A DNA stretch of 64,000 nucleotides from Polaromonas sp. (GCA_030654695.1 JAURWY010000006.1:157590-221589); one strand, 5' to 3'; shown: positions 1 to 9,365, counted from the stretch's first letter. The notes: generated by a model not told the origin, from the sequence alone. Program-made: numbers and translations.

Positions 1-2
1 GC

Positions 3-851
3 GGTTTTGACTTTGTCGGTCGGCTGCTGGCGGATCGGCTGAGCAAGCAACTGATGCAACCCGTGGTGGTCGAGAACCGCCCAGGTTCTGGCACGCTGAT
101 TGGCACTGATGCGGTGGCCAAAGCGGCACCTGACGGCTACACGCTGTTGGTCGGCTCGGTCTCGAACCTTGCTATCAATCCTGGCTTGTATCGCAATTTG
201 CCCTACGACAGCCTGCGTGATTTCGAGCCCGTGGGTTTGGCGGTGGCCTACAGCTACACCTTGATGGCGCGCAAAGATTTACCCTTCAATTCCCTGAGGG
301 ACTTGGTGGCGCATGCCAAGACCAACCCGGGCAAGCTGACCTATGCTTCGGCCGGTAACGGTTCTGGTCAGCACGTGTTGGCCGCCGCTCTCTGGCAACT
401 CGCTGGCGTCGAGCTGGTGCACGTGCCATACCGTGGCGCGCAGGCGGCCTATCAAGATTTGTTGGGCGGTCGTGTCGACGTGTTTTTTGACTTGTCGCCA
501 ACGGCCCGTGTGCAGGTCGACGCCGGTAATGTGAAAGCGCTGGCGGTCTCTGGCAGTGCCCGCTTGGCGGGCCACCCAGCGGTGCCGACCATCATTGAAA
601 CCGGCGTCGCGGCACTCGAGCTCGAATCGTGGTTTGGTCTGTTCATACCGTCCAAGACACCACCTGATGTCGCCGCGCGGCTGAATACCGAATTGGCCAA
701 GGTCATTGCCGCGCCTGATGTGATCGACATTTTCCGCAAGGCGGGCGGCCGGCCGCTGGCTTTGAACCCCGCCGAAACACGTGCGCTGGTCAAACGCGAT
801 GTTGACCGCTGGACCAAATTGACGCGCGACCTTGACATCAAGCTCGAGTAA
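3..851 (+). CDS. Bug-family (TctC) periplasmic solute receptor, 5' truncated
   Basis: The reading frame is open from the left edge (GFDFVGRLLADRL) to the stop, leaving 282 residues of a family normally near 325, so the signal peptide and N-terminus lie outside the window. Family signatures are VVVENRPGSGTLIGTDAVAKA, the DGYTLLVG turn, NLPYDSLRDFEPV, and LTYASAGNGSGQH followed by HVPYRGAQAAYQDLLGGRVD. Bug receptors bind carboxylates in the periplasm; many lack dedicated permeases in Burkholderiales. The ligand cannot be read from sequence. It leads into the catabolic genes downstream, so a substrate related to their pathway is likely. Confidence 0.9.
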   Translation, partial: GFDFVGRLLADRLSKQLMQPVVVENRPGSGTLIGTDAVAKAAPDGYTLLVGSVSNLAINPGLYRNLPYDSLRDFEPVGLAVAYSYTLMARKDLPFNSLRDLVAHAKTNPGKLTYASAGNGSGQHVLAAALWQLAGVELVHVPYRGAQAAYQDLLGGRVDVFFDLSPTARVQVDAGNVKALAVSGSARLAGHPAVPTIIETGVAALELESWFGLFIPSKTPPDVAARLNTELAKVIAAPDVIDIFRKAGGRPLALNPAETRALVKRDVDRWTKLTRDLDIKLE

Positions 852-897
852 ATCTGTAATCTACCCTCCTCATCCACTTTTTTAAAAGAAAAATCCC

Positions 898-1482
898 ATG
901 CGAATTTCCGAAGCTTGCCTCGACCAACTTTTTTTCAAAGCCCGCACGGCCAACGGCTTCATCGACAAGCCAGTGCCTGCCGAGCTGCTGCAGCAGGTCT
1001 ATGACATCGCCAAGATGGGCGCTACTTCGATGAACACGCAGCCTGCGCGCTACGTTTTCTTGAACTCGGCCGAGTCACGTCAGCGTCTGATCCCGGCGCT
1101 GTCTGCCGGCAATGTCGATAAAACCAAGGTCGCACCTGTCACCGTCATCGTCGCCACCGACACGCGTTTTTACGAGCACATGCCCTTGGTCTGGCACAAC
1201 CCGGGCGCCAAAGAAATGTTTGAAGGCAATAAGCCTATGGCCGATGGCACCGGCATTCGAAATAGCACCTTGAGCGGCGCTTATTTCATGATTGCCGCAC
1301 GCGCTGTCGGCTTGGATTGCGGCCCGATGAGCGGTGTCGATTTGGCCAAGGTCAATGCCGAGTTTTTCCCGGACGGACGCTTGCAAGCCAACTTTCTGAT
1401 CAACCTGGGTTATGGCGACAACAGTAAGCTGTTTGACCGTAACCCGCGGCTCAGCTTTGAGCAAGCCTGCAGCGTTCTGTAA
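898..1482 (+). CDS. RutE/HadB-type nitroreductase family protein (putative malonic semialdehyde reductase)
   Basis: This 194-residue protein has the length and layout of the RutE/HadB branch of the FMN nitroreductase fold. It opens with LDQLFFKARTANGFIDKPV, and the KMGATSMNTQPARYVFL stretch is the FMN-binding segment. RutE reduces malonic semialdehyde to 3-hydroxypropionate in pyrimidine degradation, but no other rut gene is present, so the substrate here is open. It sits 46 nt after the Bug receptor and 56 nt before the ring-cleavage dioxygenase, consistent with one operon. A role in reducing a small aldehyde or enal made by the neighbouring enzymes is inference. No strong Shine-Dalgarno sequence is seen. 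Confidence 0.8.
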   Translation: MRISEACLDQLFFKARTANGFIDKPVPAELLQQVYDIAKMGATSMNTQPARYVFLNSAESRQRLIPALSAGNVDKTKVAPVTVIVATDTRFYEHMPLVWHNPGAKEMFEGNKPMADGTGIRNSTLSGAYFMIAARAVGLDCGPMSGVDLAKVNAEFFPDGRLQANFLINLGYGDNSKLFDRNPRLSFEQACSVL

Positions 1483-1538
1483 CGCCGTGATGTTGTGACG
1501 GCGTTCGCAGTGACGTAATTTAAAAACGGAGACATAGC

Positions 1539-2435
1539 ATGGCAGAACTTGAAGTCAAAGATTTGGCCCAAGCGGTGATTGAGCGCATGACGGAGTGCAA
1601 GGACCCGCGTTTCAAGCAGGTCATGACATCGCTCGTCAAGCACGTCCACTCATTCGTGCAGGAGGTGCAACTGACGCCTGATGAGTGGATGCAAACCATT
1701 GAATTCCTGACCGCGGCCGGTCAGATGTGCGACGAAAAGCGCCAAGAATTCATTCTGCTGTCAGACACGCTGGGCGTCTCCATGGCCGTGGTCGGGATTG
1801 AGCAGGCCAAAGGCGCTGCTGCCGCGCTAAAGGCCAAGCCGACTGCGCTAAAGGCCACTGAAGCTACCGTGCTTGGTCCGTTTTTTTGGGAAGGTGCACC
1901 CGAGTTGGCTTTGGGTGCCGACATCACGGGCGACAGCTCGGGTACGCCGGCCTTCTACCACGGCCGCGTCACCGACACCTCGGGCCAACCGATTGCCAAC
2001 TGCACCCTCGATGTCTGGTCGGGTGATGGCGATGGCTTTTATGACTTGCAAAAAGGCCCGGATGCGCCGATGGCCCTGCGCGCCCGCTTTCACACCGATG
2101 CCGACGGCCACTACCGCTTTTGGTCGATCAAACCGGCGTACTACCCGGTGCCTGATGATGGTCCGGTCGGCGGCATGTTGCGCCGCATGGGGCGCCATCC
2201 GAACCGGCCTGGCCACATGCACACCATGCTCAGCGCGCCCGGCTTTGAGCGCCTGATCACGCACCTGTTTGTCTCTGACAGCCCGTTCCTGGATTCCGAT
2301 GCAGTCTTTGGCGTGCGCAACAGTCTGATCGTTGATTTCGAGGCCCATCCGGCGGGCACGGCGCCGGATGGTCGCGTCATGGCCACGCCTTTCCACACGG
2401 CGTACTACGACTTCAAGCTCGTGCCTTCGGCCTGA
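1539..2435 (+). CDS. Intradiol ring-cleavage dioxygenase (hydroxyquinol/catechol 1,2-dioxygenase family)
   Basis: The 298 residues comprise an N-terminal helical domain (about 1-110), typical of catechol and hydroxyquinol 1,2-dioxygenases, and a C-terminal beta-sandwich. The four Fe(III) ligands are present: Tyr168 (GFYD), Tyr202 (AYYPVP), His226 and His228 (RPGHMH). The family opens catechols between the two hydroxyls to give muconates or maleylacetate. A CGGAGA ribosome site precedes the ATG. No maleylacetate reductase or muconate cycloisomerase gene is nearby; instead a CoA-transferase and a lyase-like gene follow, so this is not the textbook beta-ketoadipate arrangement. Exact substrate unknown. 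Confidence 0.88.
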   Translation: MAELEVKDLAQAVIERMTECKDPRFKQVMTSLVKHVHSFVQEVQLTPDEWMQTIEFLTAAGQMCDEKRQEFILLSDTLGVSMAVVGIEQAKGAAAALKAKPTALKATEATVLGPFFWEGAPELALGADITGDSSGTPAFYHGRVTDTSGQPIANCTLDVWSGDGDGFYDLQKGPDAPMALRARFHTDADGHYRFWSIKPAYYPVPDDGPVGGMLRRMGRHPNRPGHMHTMLSAPGFERLITHLFVSDSPFLDSDAVFGVRNSLIVDFEAHPAGTAPDGRVMATPFHTAYYDFKLVPSA

Positions 2436-2466
2436 GCGTTTTTCATTCCATCTCTGGAGATTCATT

Positions 2467-3264
2467 TTGAAAATTGGCAAGGCCACCCAACCCCGCTCAG
2501 CCATTTGCACCTCGAACGCCGACACGATTGTGGTGCGTGGTGCAGATCTTTCGCGTGACCTGATCGGGCACATCAATTTCGGTGACTATTTCTATTTGCT
2601 GGTGACCGGCCGCCGTGCTGATGCCGCGACCAGTGCCGTGCTGAATTCGACTTTGGTGGCAATTGCCGAGCACGGCTTGGTGCCCAGCGTCCAAGCCGCC
2701 CGCATGACCTTGGCCGCTGCGCCGGATGCGATGCAGGGCGCTGTGGCTGCTGGCCTGTTGGGTTCTGGTTCGGTGATTTTGGGTGCTTCTGAAACGGCCG
2801 GGCGTTTGTTTTTGGCGGTGGAAAAAGAAGCTGAGAAGCACGGCGGCGATCTGCACGCAGCGGCACGCACCGTGGTGGCCGATTTGCGTGCGCGCAAGTT
2901 GCCGATCGCCGGTTACGGTCACCCGGAACACAAGCGAAGCGATCCGCGTGCGGTCCGTTTGCTCGAAGTCTCACTTGAGGCGGGTGGTGGTCAGCGCTAT
3001 GTCGAGATCGCCAAAGTGATTGAAGCCATCATTCCCGAGGTGGTTGGTAAAGAACTCCGGATGAATGTCTCTGGCGCGATTCCGGCGGTGCTGCTCGGCG
3101 TGGGTTTTCCGGTCAACGCACTCAAGGGCGTCCCCATGTTGGCGCGAACGGCCAGTCTGATTGCCCACTTGAATGAAGAGCTGGAAGATCCGATTGGGTT
3201 TGCGTTGTCGTACCAAGCCACGCAAGGGCAGGAATATACCGGCGACATGCCTAAAGCAGGCTGA
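2467..3264 (+). CDS. Citryl-CoA lyase-like protein (citrate synthase superfamily)
   Basis: I place the start at TTG 2467, behind a CTGGAGA ribosome site. Longer in-frame starts run into the dioxygenase gene. The resulting 265 residues match the short citryl-CoA lyase type, which corresponds to the C-terminal part of citrate synthase. Visible signatures are the GYGHPEH-K-x-DPR block, where citrate synthases carry an active-site His, and NVSGAIPAVLLGVGFP near the end. The family cleaves or forms C-C bonds in acyl-CoA thioesters. Followed 7 nt later by a CoA-transferase, it plausibly cleaves the CoA ester that enzyme makes; that pairing is inference. Confidence 0.75.
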   Translation: MKIGKATQPRSAICTSNADTIVVRGADLSRDLIGHINFGDYFYLLVTGRRADAATSAVLNSTLVAIAEHGLVPSVQAARMTLAAAPDAMQGAVAAGLLGSGSVILGASETAGRLFLAVEKEAEKHGGDLHAAARTVVADLRARKLPIAGYGHPEHKRSDPRAVRLLEVSLEAGGGQRYVEIAKVIEAIIPEVVGKELRMNVSGAIPAVLLGVGFPVNALKGVPMLARTASLIAHLNEELEDPIGFALSYQATQGQEYTGDMPKAG

Positions 3265-3271
3265 ACGCGCG

Positions 3272-4450
3272 ATGGCTCAAGTTCTCGCCAACGTCAAGGT
3301 CGTCGAGCACGGCACCTTTATCACCGGGCCAGCGGCCTCCATGCTCTTGGCCGACTTGGGTGCCGACGTGGTGAAGGTCGAGTTGCCGGTGACCGGCGAT
3401 CCGTTTCGGGCCTTTCAGGGTGAGTTGTACAGCCCGCATTTTCAGACCTATAACCGCAACAAACGCAGCATCACGCTGAACACCAAAGACGCGGCCGACT
3501 TGGCGCGCTTTGATGACTTGATCCGTGAAGCCGATGTCTACATTCAGAACTTCCGGCCCGGCGCGGCCGAGCAAATTGGGGCTGGACAAAAGCGATTGCA
3601 AAAGATCAATCCGCGTTTGATTTACTGCGCCATCAGCGGCTTCGGGCCGACCGGTCCGTACGCGGGTCGCCCAAGTTACGACACTGTGGCGCAAGCGACC
3701 AGCGGATTTTTAGGGTTGTTGATCAACCCGGCCAATCCGCGTGTGGTGGGCCCGGCGCTAGCCGATGCATTGACTGGGTTTTATGCGGCTTACGGCGTGC
3801 TTGGCGCTTTGCACGAAAGGCATGCCACCGGCATTGGTCGCAAAGTCGAGGTCTCCATGATGGAGGCCATGACGCACTTCAATCTGGACGCCTTCACGCA
3901 TTTGTTTTCCGCCGATGAAGTCATGGGCCCGTTCAGCCGAGCCAGTGTGTCGCAGTCGTATGTGATGCAGTGCAGCGATGGTTTGTGGCTGGCGCTGCAC
4001 ATGTCCTCGCCGCCCAAATTCTGGCAAGGGCTGGCGACAGCGATGGAGCGTCACGATATTTTTGAAGACCCGCGCTTTGCCACGCGGCAAGCGCGCATCG
4101 AGAACCAAGAAGCGCTGATGCATGTGCTGGCCGCGACCTTCAAGTTGCGCTCGCGGGCGGAGTGGTGCGCCCGATTGGTGGCTGAAGACGTGCCGAACGC
4201 GCCGGTGTACACCACCGCCGAGGTGCCGCAAGACCCGCAGGCGCAACACCTGCAGTTGTTTGTGGAGGCGCCGCACCCAGTTGCGGGCACCTTTAAGACG
4301 GTGCGCTCACCGGTGTCTTTTGACGGCGAGCGTTCGCTCCACATCACCGCGCCACCGCTGCTGGGTCAGCACAACGCAGAGTTCGCGCGTGGCTGGGCTG
4401 CCCGTGCGGCTTACCAGCAAACGCCGGCTGCCAACGAAAGCAAACTATGA
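3272..4450 (+). CDS. Class III CoA-transferase (CaiB/BaiF family)
   Basis: With the ATG at 3272 the product has 392 residues, the usual size for the family. The N-terminus MAQVLANVKVVEHGTFITGP followed by LLADLGADVVKVE is the hallmark start. RNKRSITLN, VYIQNFRPGA and ISGFGPTGPYAGRP are conserved blocks. Asp165 (ALAD) aligns with the catalytic aspartate that forms the acyl-CoA anhydride in Frc and CaiB. It moves CoA between carboxylic acids in the cytoplasm. It lies between the lyase-like gene (7 nt upstream) and the second Bug receptor (ATGA overlap), so it is translated from the same message. Confidence 0.9.
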   Translation: MAQVLANVKVVEHGTFITGPAASMLLADLGADVVKVELPVTGDPFRAFQGELYSPHFQTYNRNKRSITLNTKDAADLARFDDLIREADVYIQNFRPGAAEQIGAGQKRLQKINPRLIYCAISGFGPTGPYAGRPSYDTVAQATSGFLGLLINPANPRVVGPALADALTGFYAAYGVLGALHERHATGIGRKVEVSMMEAMTHFNLDAFTHLFSADEVMGPFSRASVSQSYVMQCSDGLWLALHMSSPPKFWQGLATAMERHDIFEDPRFATRQARIENQEALMHVLAATFKLRSRAEWCARLVAEDVPNAPVYTTAEVPQDPQAQHLQLFVEAPHPVAGTFKTVRSPVSFDGERSLHITAPPLLGQHNAEFARGWAARAAYQQTPAANESKL

Positions 4451-5436
4451 ATTTATGCGCAAGCCGTCGCGCACGGGTCGCCGGTGTGTTAACTGCTGCG
4501 GGCCTTGGCTTGGGCGCGCTGCCAGCCTTGGCGCAAGACTACCCACTGCGACCCATCAAGCTGGTGGTGCCGTTTGGTCCTGGCACGACCACTGACATCA
4601 TTTCGCGTGTCATCGCCGAGGGTTTGAGCAAGCCGCTGGGGCAGCCGGTGGTGGTTGAAAACCGCGCCGGTGCGGGTGGTGTCATTGGCTCAGATCTGGT
4701 GGCCAAGGGGCCGGCAGATGGTTACACCATCGTCATGGGCACGGTCGGTACGCACGCCATCAACGCCACGTTGTTCAAGAAGTTGCCCTATGACCCGCTG
4801 AAGGATTTTGTCCCTGTGGCGTTTGCCGGTTACACGCCGACCTTGTTGGTGGTGGCCGCGAATTCACCGCTCAAGTCGGTGAAAGACTTGGCCGCCCAAG
4901 CCAGCCAACCTGGCAGCAAGGTGAGTTATGCATCGGCGGGCAACGGCACCTCAGGCCATTTGGCCGGCGAGTTGCTGAAGGCGCGCGTAGGTGGCGACAT
5001 GGTCCACGTGCCCTACAAAGAAGGTGGTTTGGCCATGACCGACGTGATGGGAGGGCAGGTGCAGTTCATGTTCTACCACCCAGCGGCGGTCATGCCGCAC
5101 ATCAAGTCGGGCAAGCTGCGCACGCTCGGTGCGTCCAGCGCTAAACGCAGTGCGGCTGCACCCGATGTGCCGACCTTGGTCGAGCAAGGCGTGGCTGATT
5201 TTGACTTGGTGGCTTGGTTCATGATGTATGCCCCTGCCGCAACGCCAGCGCCTGTTTTGGCGCGTTTGCGGGACGCCGCCGCACAAGCTATGGCGAGTCC
5301 AGAAGTGATCGCCAAGCTCGGCTTGCAAGGTCTGGAGTTACGCAATATGAAGCCTGATGAACTCACCAGCTTTGGTCGGACTGAAATCACCAAGTGGGCT
5401 GACTTGGTCAAGCGCTCAGGGGCTCAAGTCGATTGA
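4447..5436 (+). CDS. Bug-family (TctC) periplasmic solute receptor
   Basis: This full-length receptor has 329 residues and a signal peptide (about 1-29, ending in LPALAQD). Conserved blocks are YPLRPIKLVVPFGPGTTTD, VVVENRAGAGGVIGSD and VSYASAGNGTSGHLAGELLK. The start overlaps the CoA-transferase stop (ATGA), which indicates translational coupling. It is a paralog of the receptor at the window edge, so one locus carries two Bug proteins around the same enzymes. The ligand is unknown, but co-translation with the CoA-transferase suggests the pathway substrate. Confidence 0.92.
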   Translation: MNLCASRRARVAGVLTAAGLGLGALPALAQDYPLRPIKLVVPFGPGTTTDIISRVIAEGLSKPLGQPVVVENRAGAGGVIGSDLVAKGPADGYTIVMGTVGTHAINATLFKKLPYDPLKDFVPVAFAGYTPTLLVVAANSPLKSVKDLAAQASQPGSKVSYASAGNGTSGHLAGELLKARVGGDMVHVPYKEGGLAMTDVMGGQVQFMFYHPAAVMPHIKSGKLRTLGASSAKRSAAAPDVPTLVEQGVADFDLVAWFMMYAPAATPAPVLARLRDAAAQAMASPEVIAKLGLQGLELRNMKPDELTSFGRTEITKWADLVKRSGAQVD

Positions 5437-5498
5437 GAGGCGTTTCAAATTTAGTTGTATTTTTCCGCGGTTCTACATCAATATACAGGAGACAAACC

Positions 5499-6701
5499 AT
5501 GAAAATGACAAGAAGAATTTTGGTCGCTGTGACTGCCGTGGGGGCAGCCTTGACATTCACCGCAGCGGTGCAAGCGCAGACGCCCGGTCCGGTGCGCATC
5601 GGCAGCACGTTGGCTTTGACGGGCCCGCTGTCATCGACCGCCATGACGCACAAACTGGTCGGCGAAATTTATGTTGAGCAACTCAATGCCCGTGGTGGTT
5701 TGCTGGGCCGCAAGGTCGAGTGGACGGTGAAAGACGACCAGTCCAAACCGGAGTTGGCGCGCACGCTTTACGAACAACTGGTGACGTCAGACAAGGTCGA
5801 TCTGCTGATGGGGCCTTACGCTACGGGTGCGATTTTGTCAGCCATGGGTGTGGCCCAGCGCTACAACAAAGTGCTGGTGCACCACACCTTCGGCATTCCA
5901 TCGCTGGCCAAGTACGACATGCAGTTTCCAGCTTGGTCGTTAGGTTCTGATCCTGGTACCACCGTCCCCAACACGCTTTTTGATGCACTGGCAGCATCGC
6001 CCAAGCCGCCCAAAACGATTGCTATTGTCACCAGCAAATTTCCCTCGATTCACTTCATGTCGCTGGGCGGTCGTGAAGTGGCTAAAAAACGGGGGCTGAC
6101 AGAAGTGTTGTTTCTGGAATGGGACTTTGGCAACCGGGATTTTGGACCGATTGCTGCACGCGTGAAAGATGCCAAGCCTGATCTGGTCTGGATCGGTGAT
6201 ATCGGCCTCGAAGGCAACATGCTGCTCGACGCGATGAAGAAGATTGATTACACGCCGCCGCTGCACTTTCACCTCTACCCGGCCCCAGGCCCGATGAGCA
6301 AAGCGGCTGACGGCAACAACGCGCTGGCCGTGACGATTTTTGAAGAGCATGCGCCGTTCACCAACAACCCGGCAGCAGCCCAGTTCGTCAAAATTTTCAA
6401 CGAGCGTGCGACGCAGCTGAAATTGCCGGACACCAGTGTTGAAGTTCAGGCTGCTGCGTCTTACTCGGCTTGGCAGATTCTGGAAGCCGGTGTGCGCGGT
6501 GCCAACAGCTTTGACGATAAGGCTATCGCGGCCTGGCTGCGCAAAAACCGCGTTGAGACAATCCATGGGCGCCTGCGTTTTGACGGCCCTGGCAATTACG
6601 GCGACGACCTGATGAAAATCAAGCAGGTGCAAAACGGCAAGTGGGCTGTGGTCTACCCTACACAGTTTGCGCCACCTGGCGTCAAGCTCCAAGTGAAGTA
6701 A
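5499..6701 (+). CDS. ABC transporter substrate-binding protein (LivJ/amide-urea type)
   Basis: I choose ATG 5499, behind a CAGGAGA ribosome site, giving 400 residues. A signal peptide (MKMTRRILVAVTAVGAAL through AVQAQ) precedes the mature VRIGSTLALTGPLSS start, the usual type I periplasmic-binding fold opening. VEWTVKDDQSKPELARTLYE is a further family block. It is the receptor for the permease and ATPase genes that follow directly. Receptors of this fold in Burkholderiales catabolic loci often bind aromatic or short organic acids rather than amino acids. It follows the Bug gene by 62 nt. Confidence 0.9.
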   Translation: MKMTRRILVAVTAVGAALTFTAAVQAQTPGPVRIGSTLALTGPLSSTAMTHKLVGEIYVEQLNARGGLLGRKVEWTVKDDQSKPELARTLYEQLVTSDKVDLLMGPYATGAILSAMGVAQRYNKVLVHHTFGIPSLAKYDMQFPAWSLGSDPGTTVPNTLFDALAASPKPPKTIAIVTSKFPSIHFMSLGGREVAKKRGLTEVLFLEWDFGNRDFGPIAARVKDAKPDLVWIGDIGLEGNMLLDAMKKIDYTPPLHFHLYPAPGPMSKAADGNNALAVTIFEEHAPFTNNPAAAQFVKIFNERATQLKLPDTSVEVQAAASYSAWQILEAGVRGANSFDDKAIAAWLRKNRVETIHGRLRFDGPGNYGDDLMKIKQVQNGKWAVVYPTQFAPPGVKLQVK

Positions 6702-6719
6702 TCTGCAAAGGGGCCGCAG

Positions 6720-7577
6720 ATGAGTTTCCCAAGTTTTAATTTACTCGCCCAATCTATCCTGTCGGGGATTTTCATTGGCGGCCTGTACGGCCTGATTGGG
6801 TTGGGTCTGGGTCTGACCTGGGGCTTGCTGCGGCAGATCAATCTGGCTCATTTTGGGCTGGTGTTCCTAGCGGCTTACCTGAGTTACCACATGGCCACGG
6901 TGGGGCATGTGGATCCGCTGCTGACGTTGTTGATCTTGCCGCCACTGTTCTTTTTGATCGGCGTTGGCATGCAGTGGGTGTTGGCCCGTTTCAACATTTC
7001 GCCGTTCAATTCGCTGCTGGTGACTTTCGGCATCACAGTGGTGATTGAAAGTGGGATTCAGGCGGTTTGGACGGCCGATTACCGGCGGCTCGAAACGCAC
7101 TACAACGACATGAAATTCACTGTTGGCTCGCTTTACATCCCGGTGCCAGAACTTGTCACGTTGGTGTTGTCGGTCACGATTGCAATGCTGATCTGGGCCG
7201 CCATGCGCTATACCGACCTCGGCAAGGCGCTGCGGGCGATGGCCGAAGACGGGCAGATTGCCGCTGCTTTTGGTATCAATCAAAAAGGCATGTCGCTGAT
7301 GCTAGCCGGTGTTTGTGCCGCGCTGGCGGCTGTGGCTGGCATTTGCCTGTCGTTGACCTTCACGCTGACACCCTCACAGATTTTTGCTTGGGTTGGTGTG
7401 GTCTTCGCGGCGGTCATGTTGGGTGGGCTGGGCAGTGCTGTCGGGCCCTTGATTGCCGGCATCATCATCGGTGTCAGCGAAGCCATCACCATGGCTGTGG
7501 CTTCGCCTTCGTGGGCGCCCATCGTGTCTTTTTCGCTGCTGATCTTGATGCTGTTGCTGCGCCCCGGAAAGATCTGA
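6720..7577 (+). CDS. livH: Branched-chain amino acid-type ABC transporter permease (LivH family)
   Basis: This 285-residue integral membrane protein has about eight hydrophobic segments. The N-terminal ILSGIFIGGLYGLIGLGL motif followed by GLLRQINLAHF and the C-terminal VFAAVMLGGLGSAVGPLIAG block are characteristic of LivH permeases. It forms half of the inner-membrane channel with the fused LivM domain encoded 3 nt downstream. The LivJ-type receptor lies just upstream. The cluster imports a substrate of unknown identity. Confidence 0.92.
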   Translation: MSFPSFNLLAQSILSGIFIGGLYGLIGLGLGLTWGLLRQINLAHFGLVFLAAYLSYHMATVGHVDPLLTLLILPPLFFLIGVGMQWVLARFNISPFNSLLVTFGITVVIESGIQAVWTADYRRLETHYNDMKFTVGSLYIPVPELVTLVLSVTIAMLIWAAMRYTDLGKALRAMAEDGQIAAAFGINQKGMSLMLAGVCAALAAVAGICLSLTFTLTPSQIFAWVGVVFAAVMLGGLGSAVGPLIAGIIIGVSEAITMAVASPSWAPIVSFSLLILMLLLRPGKI

Positions 7578-7580
7578 GAC

Positions 7581-9365
7581 ATGAATAAAACAGTCATCGG
7601 CATTTTGGCTGCCGGAGCGACGCTTGCGTGTGTCCCTTGGCTTGGCCTGCCGGCTTTCTACGAATCCTTTCTGTACCTGATTTGCCACTGGATGATCCTG
7701 GCTTTGTCATGGAATATCTTGTCGGGTTACTCGGGTTATTTTTCGTTTGGTCACGGCGCTTTTTTTGGCGTCGGCATGTACACCTCCGCCGGTCTGTCTG
7801 CCAATTTGAATTGGCCTTTCTTATGGACACTGCCGGCCGCCGCTCTGTTGGCGGCGCTGCTGGGTCTGGCCTTGGGCGCTGTGGTGTTCAGGGTCAAAGC
7901 GGTGCGGGGTGAGTTGTTTGCTTTGCTGACGCTGGCCATCACGTTTGTGGTGGGCACGATTGTGCTGAACACCCGCATTGATGGCGGCCCCGGTATTTCC
8001 CTGAACGCAACGCTGGTGCCCGCCATCGGACCGACAGCTTCGGCATCGCTTTACCTGATGGCGTTGGCCGCGGCTGTGTTGACGCTGTTGATCGCCTACA
8101 AGGTGCAGTCGTCGAAGCTGGGCACGGGTTTGTTCGCCATTCACGACGACGAAGACGTGGCGGAGGTCATGGGCGTACCGACCTTTCGCTACAAACTGTT
8201 GGCCTTTGGCTTGTCGTCGGCGCTGGCGGGTTTGGCGGGTGGCATCCATGCGCTGTTTGTGTCTTACGTGACAGCGGGTGATACCTTCACCATTGTGGTG
8301 CCGCTGACCGTGGTGCTGATGAGTGTGCTGGGCGGCACGCGCCACTGGGCGGGTCCGGCGGTGGGTGCGACGGTCATCACTTGCTTGCTGTATTTCTTCA
8401 CGGCCGGCAACAATCCAGTGGCAGGCAAAGCGGCCGTGGGCGTGATTTTGATTGTCGTGATTCTCTTCATGCCGAATGGCATTTTGGGTTTCTTTTTCAA
8501 GCGACGTGCCGCCACACAAGGGCTGGCTTCGGACGCCATGTCAATCCAAACATTAGAGGCGCAGCAGATCAAGCCGCTGCCAGTGGCTGCTGTGACAGCG
8601 CCTGCTGCGAACTCTGTCGGCGTCACCGCTGTTGCGCCCAAGATCCTGCTGGGCGTGCGTGATCTTTCTAAAGCTTTCACGGGTGTGCAGGCGTTAGACA
8701 AAGTCAGCTTGCAGGTACATGAAGGTGAAATTCTCGGTCTGCTCGGCCCCAATGGTTCAGGTAAGTCGACCTTCATCAATGTGGTGAGTGGTCATTACGC
8801 AACCAGCGGCGGAGCGATTGTCTTTGCCGGTCAGCAACTCGCCGGCTTGCCCGCGCACCGGATTGCCCAAGCGGGCATTGCACGCACCTACCAGATCCCG
8901 CGGCCTTTTGCGCACATGAGTGTGCTGCAAAACGTGGCGCTGGTGGCCATGTTTGGCGGCGCTGCACTGGATCAGCGGCAGGCCACTTACGAAGCTTGGA
9001 CTTGGTTAGAGTTCACCGGGCTCAAGGACAAGGCGAATGCTTTGCCGGACGATCTGAATTTACACCAACGCAAGTTTTTGGAGCTGACGCGGGCGCTGGC
9101 TTCACGGCCGCGACTGGTCTTGCTCGACGAGGTGCTGTCGGGACTGACGCCTGGCGAGATCAATGAGGCGATTGAATTGATTCGCAAGATCCGCGAGCGT
9201 GGCGCGACCATCGTTTTTGTCGAACATGTGATGCGTGCCGTGATGGCGCTGGCTGACCGCGTGGCGGTGCTCAACCATGGCAAGTTGATCGCCATCGGTC
9301 CGGCCCAAGACGTCATGCGCAATGCTGAAGTGGTTAGCGCTTACCTGGGAACGCCGCATGCTTGA
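7581..9365 (+). CDS. Fused ABC transporter permease/ATPase (LivM-LivG)
   Basis: This 594-residue protein fuses two normally separate subunits. Residues 1-310 are a LivM permease with eight or so membrane segments, including SWNILSGYSGYFSFGHGAFF. A Pro/Ala-rich linker (about 311-355) joins a LivG-type ATPase. Walker A is GPNGSGKS (389-396) and Walker B is VLLDE (513-517). The segment where the ABC signature should lie reads DLNLHQRKFLELTRAL instead of a clear LSxGQ. Fusion fixes permease and ATPase in one chain and leaves LivH and LivF to complete the complex. Fused LivMG proteins are known in proteobacteria. Confidence 0.92.
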   Translation: MNKTVIGILAAGATLACVPWLGLPAFYESFLYLICHWMILALSWNILSGYSGYFSFGHGAFFGVGMYTSAGLSANLNWPFLWTLPAAALLAALLGLALGAVVFRVKAVRGELFALLTLAITFVVGTIVLNTRIDGGPGISLNATLVPAIGPTASASLYLMALAAAVLTLLIAYKVQSSKLGTGLFAIHDDEDVAEVMGVPTFRYKLLAFGLSSALAGLAGGIHALFVSYVTAGDTFTIVVPLTVVLMSVLGGTRHWAGPAVGATVITCLLYFFTAGNNPVAGKAAVGVILIVVILFMPNGILGFFFKRRAATQGLASDAMSIQTLEAQQIKPLPVAAVTAPAANSVGVTAVAPKILLGVRDLSKAFTGVQALDKVSLQVHEGEILGLLGPNGSGKSTFINVVSGHYATSGGAIVFAGQQLAGLPAHRIAQAGIARTYQIPRPFAHMSVLQNVALVAMFGGAALDQRQATYEAWTWLEFTGLKDKANALPDDLNLHQRKFLELTRALASRPRLVLLDEVLSGLTPGEINEAIELIRKIRERGATIVFVEHVMRAVMALADRVAVLNHGKLIAIGPAQDVMRNAEVVSAYLGTPHA

